Source: Armatimonadota bacterium
GTDB lineage: Bacteria; Armatimonadota; UBA5829; DTJY01
DNA: 36,006 nt
Direction of reading: 5' to 3'
Assembly: GCA_025358205.1 (NCBI GenBank)
Contig: JANYKG010000003.1
Span: 1-36,006 of the forward strand
Part shown: piece after piece, positions 32,370 to 36,006 of the stretch
How the letters are laid out: each line of letters starts with the position of its first letter
Position numbering within the stretch: the first letter of the stretch is position 1
The notes under the pieces: generated by a model
What the model was told of the DNA's origin: nothing
What the model saw: only the letters and a program-made list of their open reading frames with translations
Database searches by the model: none
Program-made: the position numbers and the translations under genes

Positions 32370-33479
32370 TCATCGCTCCTCGAAAAAACACCGTATGGAA
32401 GCAGCCGTATGCGCCAGTTGCTGGTCGGTCATCTCAGGGAAGACCGGCAGGGAAAGAACTTCGCGGCAGGCGCGTTCCGCTTCCGGTAGATCACCCGGCT
32501 TGTAGCCAAGATATCGGTATGCTTCCTCCACATGAAGAGGGCTGGGGTAGTAAACGCCCGTGTCTATCTCACGGGCTTTCAGATACTCTCTCAAAGTGTC
32601 CCGCTCCGTGCAGCGTATTGTGAACTGGTGGTACACATGTTTCGCGAACACCGATTCCGCGGGCAGTGTGATAGGCAGGTCGGCCAGCAACTCGCGGTAT
32701 TTGCCGGCATTCTTCCGCCTCGCTTCGTTCCACGCGGCGAGGTGTGGGAACTTGGTTCGCAAGACCGCCGCCTGTATCTCGTCCAATCTGCTGCAGTATC
32801 CCACATATCGGTAGGAGTATGTGCCGCCGCTACCGTGAAAGCGAAATGCGCGAAGTGTCTCGGCCAGCGCGTCATCGTTAGTCAGTATCATACCGCCGTC
32901 GCCCGCCCCCCCAAGGTTCTTCGTCGGGAAGAAACTGAGGGTCACCGCGTCGCCGAACGCGCCTATCGGTTTGCCATATGCCTGTGCGCCTATGGCCTGC
33001 GCACCGTCGTAAACTACCTTCAAATTATTCCGCTCGGCGATTTCCTCAATACGCTTTATGTCCGCAGGTTGGCCGTAAAGGTGAACCGGCAGAATCGCGC
33101 GTGTACGCTCGGTTATGCGCGCCGAGATCTTCTCGGGATCAAGGTTGAAAGTAACCGGGTCAATGTCCGCGTACACGGGCACGGCTCCCAGTTGGGCTAT
33201 CACTTCGGTAGTTGCCACGAACGTGAACGGCGTGGTGATTACCTCATCGCCGGGGCCGATGCCCAGCGCCTTGAGCGCCAGCCAAATCGCGTCCGTGCCG
33301 GAGTTCACGCCTATGCCGTGCTTTGCCCCGCCTGATTCCGCAATCTCCTGCTCAAGCGATTTGACGTTTTCGCCCAGTATGAATCTCCCGGACTCCAGCA
33401 CCGCGCGAACGGCTTCGTTCATTTCTTCGCTGATAGGCTGATACTGCGATTTCAGGTCAGCCATCGGGACTCTCAACAT
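32370..33479 (-). CDS. DegT/DnrJ/EryC1 aminotransferase
   Basis: A 369-residue PLP-dependent aminotransferase acting on nucleotide keto-sugars. GVNSGTDAIWLALKALGIGP binds the PLP phosphate, VVYDGAQAIGA (Asp158) contacts the pyridine nitrogen, and FFPTKNLGGAGDGGMILTND supplies the Schiff-base Lys187. ATG 33479 has GGAG 6 nt upstream. Its product would be an amino sugar for a surface glycan. No dehydratase partner is in the window. Confidence 0.93.
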   Translation of the reverse strand: MLRVPMADLKSQYQPISEEMNEAVRAVLESGRFILGENVKSLEQEIAESGGAKHGIGVNSGTDAIWLALKALGIGPGDEVITTPFTFVATTEVIAQLGAVPVYADIDPVTFNLDPEKISARITERTRAILPVHLYGQPADIKRIEEIAERNNLKVVYDGAQAIGAQAYGKPIGAFGDAVTLSFFPTKNLGGAGDGGMILTNDDALAETLRAFRFHGSGGTYSYRYVGYCSRLDEIQAAVLRTKFPHLAAWNEARRKNAGKYRELLADLPITLPAESVFAKHVYHQFTIRCTERDTLREYLKAREIDTGVYYPSPLHVEEAYRYLGYKPGDLPEAERACREVLSLPVFPEMTDQQLAHTAASIRCFFEER

Positions 33480-33517
33480 TGACTTCTCCAGCTTATATCG
33501 TTCCGTCCGCGTCCTAG

Positions 33518-33586
33518 CGCGGATTATGCATATCCCGCATAATCCGCGGCCTTCTGAGCATTATTCATGTTGTTCATGAATAATGC
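33518..33586 (-). repeat. double-hairpin repeat, copy 4 (galU 3' side)
   Basis: Read on the minus strand: hairpin A GCATTATTCATG / CATGAATAATGC (12 bp, 5-nt loop, 33558-33586), linker TCAGAAGGC, hairpin B CGCGGATTATGC / GCATAATCCGCG (12 bp, 7-nt loop, 33518-33548). It starts 3 nt after the galU stop codon. This is the most complete copy and defines the two-stem architecture. Confidence 0.9.
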
Positions 33587-33589
33587 GGG

Positions 33590-34438
33590 TTAGCGTCCGT
33601 TTTCAGAATCTCTTATTGCTTTTGCCACGCTCGGAGCAAGCTCCGGGTCCAGCAGACTGAGCGCAACGTATGCCTCGCACATCGTCTTGAAATTGCCGAT
33701 GTCGTGTCTGTGTTCCTCCGCAGTCAGCGGGGTACACCACACGCGTCCGCCTTCCGCCATGCCCAGCGCTATAGCGTCGGTTATCTGCATCTCTCCGTTC
33801 ACACCCGGTGGAGTTCGCCTTATCAGGTCGAATATCTCCGCGCCGAACGCGTATCTACCGCCCACTGCATATCGGCTGGGCGATACCTCGGGCTTCGGCT
33901 TTTCCACCAGCGCCGATATTTCAAACGGTTGGATACCTGGCTCGCAGACCGGTCTGACCATACCATACTTGTATGAGTCCGCCAGGTCTACCTTCTCCAC
34001 GGTTATTACGCCGAACGCGGGGTTCTCCGCATATGAGCGCAGCATCCGTTGAAGCGGGAAAGCGCGCTCTCGTGAAATTATCACCGAATCGCCAAGCGCC
34101 ACCGCAAAGTGGCTGTTGCCCACCGCCTCTTCCGCGCACAGGATGGCGTGGGAGAGGCCCAACTGCTTTTCCTGTACCACGTAGCGCAGTCTCACGCTGC
34201 CGTCGCAAGTTGTGTCGCCAAAGTAATCGCGTATCAGCGTCTTCTGCGGTGATATTATGAATATGATATCGTCTATGCCCGATGCGTGCAACTCCTCTAC
34301 TATATACTGGGCAGTCGGCTTGCGTCCCAGCGGCAGCATTTCCTTTGGCGCAATGTTTGTCAGCGGCTTCAGGCGCGTGCCGAATCCTGCTGCGGGTATG
34401 AGCGCCGTTCGAATATTGTGGCGGTCGGAGTTCGTCAT
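33590..34438 (-). CDS. galU: UTP-glucose-1-phosphate uridylyltransferase GalU
   Basis: GalU makes UDP-glucose from glucose 1-phosphate and UTP. The 282-residue protein shows TALIPAAGFGTRLKPLTNIA then PKEMLPLGRKPTAQYIVEEL, the GalU-type signature with PKEMLP. FAVALGDSVI and LVEKPKPEVSPSRYAVGGRY follow. ATG 34438 lies 6 nt after AAGGTG; a GTG three codons upstream overlaps that site. It feeds glucose and galactose donors to the nearby glycosyltransferases. About 200 nt of intergenic sequence separate it from the tRNA cluster. Confidence 0.92.
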   Translation of the reverse strand: MTNSDRHNIRTALIPAAGFGTRLKPLTNIAPKEMLPLGRKPTAQYIVEELHASGIDDIIFIISPQKTLIRDYFGDTTCDGSVRLRYVVQEKQLGLSHAILCAEEAVGNSHFAVALGDSVIISRERAFPLQRMLRSYAENPAFGVITVEKVDLADSYKYGMVRPVCEPGIQPFEISALVEKPKPEVSPSRYAVGGRYAFGAEIFDLIRRTPPGVNGEMQITDAIALGMAEGGRVWCTPLTAEEHRHDIGNFKTMCEAYVALSLLDPELAPSVAKAIRDSENGR

Positions 34439-34573
34439 CTGCCGCACCTTTTGCCATGGTTGCGCCGTTGGATAGGTGAGATGCGGATGAGGTCTGCATT
34501 GGGGTCAGCAGGAATGAACTGCCTGGGTTCGGTGGTCGAAATCAAAATTTGTATCCTCAAGGACACATGGCCC

Positions 34574-34638
34574 GCATTATTCATGAATAACGTGGATAAT
34601 GCTCTGAAAGCCCTGGATTATTCTCTTCATGAGTAATC
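34574..34638 (+). repeat. double-hairpin repeat, copy 5 (after tRNA-Thr)
   Basis: GCATTATTCA / TGGATAATGC (one G-T wobble), linker TCTGAAAGCC, then GATTATTC / GAGTAATC with one mismatch. It lies about 10 nt beyond the 3' end of tRNA-Thr, so it would be transcribed as the tail of the tRNA transcript. Confidence 0.8.
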
Positions 34639-34648
34639 AAGGCCAGAA

Positions 34649-34724
34649 TGGAGCCGACGATCCGGTTCGAACGGACGACCTGCGCATTACGAATGCGCTG
34701 CTCTACCAGCTGAGCTACGTCGGC
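34649..34724 (-). tRNA. tRNA-Thr (CGT)
   Basis: Full cloverleaf on the minus strand: acceptor GCCGACG / CGTCGGC, D arm GCTC...GAGC, anticodon loop with CGT, T arm with GTTCGAA, and an encoded CCA. Anticodon CGT reads ACG threonine codons. Last gene of the four-tRNA cluster. Confidence 0.93.
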
Positions 34725-34798
34725 TCGTATTATCGGGCATCGTTCGCGGTAAGAGGGAATCTGCCCGTTGCGATCTTCCCGATTCTTCATGAGAACAA

Positions 34799-34843
34799 AG
34801 TGCAAAGAGCAAATCGGTGGCCGGTGTCTTTGTACTCTGTACT
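34799..34843 (+). repeat. tRNA-spacer hairpin repeat, copy 1
   Basis: AGTGCAAAGA / TCTTTGTACT arms (one wobble) around 18 nt, followed by CTGTACT. It sits between tRNA-Phe and tRNA-Thr and matches the repeats in the other two tRNA spacers. Confidence 0.7.
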
Positions 34844-34848
34844 GTTTT

Positions 34849-34924
34849 TGGTGCCGGGACCCAGAGTTGAACTGGGGACACGTGGATTTTCAGTCCACTG
34901 CTCTACCAGCTGAGCTATCCCGGC
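34849..34924 (-). tRNA. tRNA-Phe (GAA)
   Basis: Cloverleaf on the minus strand: acceptor GCCGGGA / TCCCGGC, D arm GCTC...GAGC, anticodon loop CTGAAAA with GAA, T loop GTTCAAC, discriminator A and encoded CCA. Confidence 0.95.
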
Positions 34925-34934
34925 ACGGCTCTGC

Positions 34935-34987
34935 CCTGCACGATGCAGGACTCTCTGAGCATTATTCACATTCTGCGTGAATAATGC
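34935..34987 (-). repeat. double-hairpin repeat, copy 6
   Basis: On the minus strand: GCATTATTCAC / GTGAATAATGC (11 bp, 7-nt loop), linker TCAGAGAGT, then CCTGCA / TGCAGG (6 bp, 3-nt loop). It lies between tRNA-Asp and tRNA-Phe, 11 nt from the 5' end of tRNA-Phe. Confidence 0.85.
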
Positions 34988-35016
34988 GGACCAGAGTACG
35001 AAATACGTAAGAATAA

Positions 35017-35056
35017 AGTACAAAGAACCGCGCTGGTTGTCTTTGTACTATGTACT
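35017..35056 (+). repeat. tRNA-spacer hairpin repeat, copy 2
   Basis: Perfect 10-bp arms AGTACAAAGA / TCTTTGTACT around 13 nt, then ATGTACT. Located between tRNA-Asp and tRNA-Phe. Confidence 0.75.
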
Positions 35057-35059
35057 CAC

Positions 35060-35189
35060 AGTCTATGTACTTAAGAATCTGGCGGGGATGACGGGACTTG
35101 AACCCGCGGCCTCCTACGTGACAGGCAGGCGCTCTAAACCGACTGAGCTACACCCCCGCGGGTGCGGATAGTACGATAGTACATAGACT
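35060..35189. repeat. 12-bp inverted repeat bracketing tRNA-Asp
   Basis: AGTCTATGTACT at 35060-35071 and its exact reverse complement AGTACATAGACT at 35178-35189 flank the tRNA-Asp gene. In the precursor transcript these arms could pair and present the tRNA in a closed stem. Confidence 0.7.
35080..35157 (-). tRNA. tRNA-Asp (GTC)
   Basis: Minus-strand cloverleaf: acceptor GGGGGTG / CATCCCC with one G-U pair, D arm GCTC...GAGC with a slightly long D loop, anticodon stem CCTGC / GTAGG around CTGTCAC (anticodon GTC), T loop TTCAAGT, discriminator G and encoded CCA. Confidence 0.93.
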
Positions 35190-35191
35190 TT

Positions 35192-35252
35192 CAGTACAAA
35201 GATACGGACTTCCCGTTCTTCTTTGTACTTTGTATTTCCTATCTTTGTACTG
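35192..35252 (+). repeat. tRNA-spacer hairpin repeat, copy 3 (nested)
   Basis: CAGTACAAAGATA at 35192-35204 can pair perfectly (13 bp) with TATCTTTGTACTG at 35240-35252, or its 10-base core with TCTTTGTACT at 35220-35229. Two alternative right arms make it a possible switch or a duplicated arm. It lies between tRNA-Val and tRNA-Asp. Confidence 0.75.
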
Positions 35253-35265
35253 CTCTGTACTGTCC

Positions 35266-35341
35266 TGGTGGGCGAAGAGGGACTCGAACCCCCGACATCT
35301 TCCTTGTAAGGGAAGCGCTCTCCCAACTGAGCTATTCGCCC
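35266..35341 (-). tRNA. tRNA-Val (TAC)
   Basis: Minus-strand cloverleaf: acceptor GGGCGAA / TTCGCCC, D arm GCTC...GAGC, anticodon loop CTTACAA with TAC, T loop TTCGAGT, discriminator A, encoded CCA. It is the first gene after the cluster promoter. Confidence 0.95.
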
Positions 35342-35381
35342 ATGGATCGGGTCTGGTCGTCGCTGCTCGCCGCAGGAAAGA

Positions 35382-35410
35382 AGTATATCAAAACCGAATC
35401 GGTCTGTCAA
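35382..35410 (-). promoter_or_regulatory. near-consensus promoter of the tRNA cluster
   Basis: Minus strand TTGACA (35405-35410), 17-nt spacer, TATACT (35382-35387), about 40 nt before tRNA-Val. Strong consensus fits a stable-RNA promoter. Confidence 0.8.
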
Positions 35411-35494
35411 GCAAAAAACAGGCGTCTCCACCTGTCTTTGTGTACTCCTTCGAAAACGCCAAGCATTTTCGTTCCCAGTACCGGCAAGTCAACG
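35411..35494 (-). ncRNA. candidate small RNA (promoter + hairpin + terminator)
   Basis: A near-consensus promoter at 35501-35529 and the terminator at 35413-35435 delimit a transcript of about 80 nt. Before the terminator it holds a second stem, CGAAAATGC / GCGTTTTCG (9 bp with one wobble, loop TTG), followed by single-stranded AAGGAGTACACAAAG. This stretch contains a ribosome-binding-site-like motif and a variant of the tRNA-spacer half-repeat. I know no family that matches. A 30-codon ORF overlaps it, but its ATG would lie upstream of the expected start site. Confidence 0.45.
35413..35435 (-). terminator. intrinsic terminator with GAGA tetraloop
   Basis: On the minus strand ACAGGTG-GAGA-CGCCTGT forms a 7-bp stem (one T-G pair) closed by a GNRA-type loop and is followed at once by TTTTTT. 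It lies between two promoters and would end any transcript from the upstream one just before the tRNA promoter. Confidence 0.8.
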
Positions 35495-35500
35495 GGCATC

Positions 35501-35529
35501 AGTATACCATCGGCATACCGGACTGTCAA
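35501..35529 (-). promoter_or_regulatory. near-consensus promoter upstream of the terminator
   Basis: Minus strand TTGACA (35524-35529), 17-nt spacer, TATACT (35501-35506). The bases around the -35 (TTTTGCTTGACAG-CCG) resemble those of the tRNA promoter about 120 bases away, suggesting duplication. Confidence 0.7.
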
Positions 35530-35541
35530 GCAAAACGGGGT

Positions 35542-35574
35542 TCGATACTCGATCCTGGATTATCGATACTTGAT
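35542..35574. repeat. short direct repeat TCGATACTYGAT
   Basis: TCGATACTCGAT at 35542 and TCGATACTTGAT at 35563, one mismatch, 9 nt apart. Function unknown. Confidence 0.4.
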
Positions 35575-35770
35575 TGTTCCGTACCCGCTATCTCGTGGTA
35601 CACGCCAGCCGCGCGATCTCAATGTGCGGCGAAGAGTTAGCGCCAGCTGCCAGCCAGCCACCGAAGCCGCCGGGACGGCAGCGCTGCAAGGAACGATCTG
35701 TCCAAAAGAATGAAACCCCTCAATAGGGTTGAATAAGCAAGAAATCTCATCCTTCGCTATCAGAGGAGAC
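35575..35770. other. intergenic stretch without a recognisable gene
   Basis: Open frames here are short and give low-complexity Ala/Arg/Leu peptides. A GC-rich block at about 35605-35695 has several interrupted CCAGC/GCCAGC runs, and AACCC / GGGTT at 35715-35732 could form a weak hairpin. Together with 35342-35574 (two promoters, terminator, candidate RNA) this makes up the gene-free part between tRNA-Val and the insertion sequence. Confidence 0.4.
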
Positions 35771-35774
35771 AATC

Positions 35775-35869
35775 ATGCCTTCCGGCATCGCGCACGAGAA
35801 AGTTATCAGGAGTCAGATAAGCTAGGTGCCGTGGGATGTGGACGGGAATCGCATCAGGGCGGATGATGA
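35775..35869 (+). pseudogene. small broken ORF cut by the insertion sequence
   Basis: AGAGGAGA precedes an ATG reading MPSGIAHEKVIRSQIS, then an in-frame TAG. The same frame goes on as VPWDVDGNRIRADD and meets the end of the insertion sequence. It looks like a small gene with one internal stop and a truncated 3' end. No family recognised; chance cannot be excluded. Confidence 0.3.
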
Positions 35870-36006
35870 TCCTCCCCCGATTTTGTGGACACCCTAGCTA
35901 TGCAGCTTGACGCTGCTGAATCCACTGCTTCTCAAAGTCTGCCGGACTCATTGACCCCAGGCTCGAATGACGCCTCTGTCTGTTGTAGAACACTTCGATG
36001 TACTCG
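35867..36006 (-). mobile_element. IS3-family insertion sequence, one end
   Basis: The terminal inverted repeat reads TGATCCTCCCCCGATTTTG from 35867, beginning TG as IS3-family ends do, and lies just beyond the transposase stop codon. The element runs off the right edge, so its other end and any target duplication are unseen. Confidence 0.75.
35898..36006 (-). CDS. IS3-family transposase (OrfB), C-terminus
   Basis: The last 35 codons of an integrase-core transposase: EYIEVFYNRQRRHSSLG followed by SMSPADFEKQW and a short Gln-rich tail. YNxxRxHSSLGxxSPxxF is the standard C-terminal signature of IS3-family OrfB (rve domain, after the last DDE glutamate). The rest lies beyond the right edge. Confidence 0.93.
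   Translation of the reverse strand, partial: EYIEVFYNRQRRHSSLGSMSPADFEKQWIQQRQAA

Noticed and set aside
32532-33335. 267-residue plus-strand ORF opposite the aminotransferase
   Set aside because: Antisense shadow of a gene with full catalytic motifs; no ribosome binding site or family features.
34649-35341. Regularly spaced repeats that at first resemble a CRISPR array
   Set aside because: The regular units are tRNA genes and the spacer repeats are hairpins with unequal spacing; no constant repeat/spacer length and no cas genes.
35407-35499. 30-codon minus-strand ORF (MPVDLPVLGTKM...)
   Set aside because: Its ATG lies only two bases after the -10 box, upstream of the expected transcript start, and it runs through the terminator; no ribosome binding site.
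35560-35772. 70-residue minus-strand ORF rich in Ala, Arg and Leu
   Set aside because: Low-complexity composition, no ribosome binding site, and no recognisable fold; more likely repeat-derived intergenic DNA.

Overview
The window looks like chromosomal DNA of a diderm (outer-membrane) bacterium. Evidence: an almost complete lipid A assembly line, outer-membrane protein biogenesis genes (bamA, skp-like, tamB) and lipopolysaccharide (LPS) core glycosyltransferases, with moderately high GC and tRNA genes that encode their own CCA ends. The three-POTRA BamA, the DUF374 acyltransferase in the place of LpxL/LpxM, an unusual LpxB and the gene order suggest a non-proteobacterial diderm. Armatimonadota or a relative is my best guess; this is inference from gene content, not proof.

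Layout. Positions 1-190 hold the 3' end of one plus-strand gene and the first codons of a secreted-protein gene. That gene runs straight into the antisense of a truncated glycosyltransferase, so a rearrangement or assembly junction is likely near 165-186. From about 75 to 24729 nearly everything is on the minus strand and tightly packed. In transcription order: DUF433 protein, ribbon-helix-helix protein, lipB, lipA, tamB, an ECF-type sigma factor, bamA, skp-like, a lipoprotein, lpxD, lpxC, fabZ, lpxA, lpxB, msbA-like exporter, DUF374 acyltransferase, waaA, lpxK, two GT9 heptosyltransferase-like genes and two GT4 glycosyltransferases. Many junctions are stop/start overlaps, as expected of one long transcription unit. 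UDP-2,3-diacylglucosamine hydrolase (LpxH/LpxI/LpxG) and the Kdo synthesis genes are not in the window.

Positions 24774-28627 form a plus-strand accessory stretch: a divergent promoter pair, a secreted PHP-type metallohydrolase fused to a beta-propeller, two unrecognised exported or anchored proteins, and the remnant of a tandem duplicate. Positions 28712-34438 return to the minus strand with comF, a PfkB sugar kinase, a WecG/TagA-type glycosyltransferase, a sugar nucleotidyltransferase with a hexapeptide tail, a DegT-type aminotransferase and galU. This second surface-polysaccharide set is consistent with the LPS role of the left side.

Positions 34649-35341 hold four minus-strand tRNA genes (Val, Asp, Phe, Thr in transcription order) behind a near-consensus promoter. 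A second near-consensus promoter plus a strong intrinsic terminator just upstream outline a candidate small RNA of about 80 nt. The right edge is an IS3-family insertion sequence, only partly in the window.

The most interesting non-coding signals are two families of dispersed palindromic repeats. One has six copies of a double-hairpin element (GCATTATTCA...TGAATAATGC, a conserved 10-nt linker, then a second hairpin), several placed within a few bases of a stop codon. The other is a stem AGTACAAAGA...TCTTTGTACT found once in each tRNA spacer.
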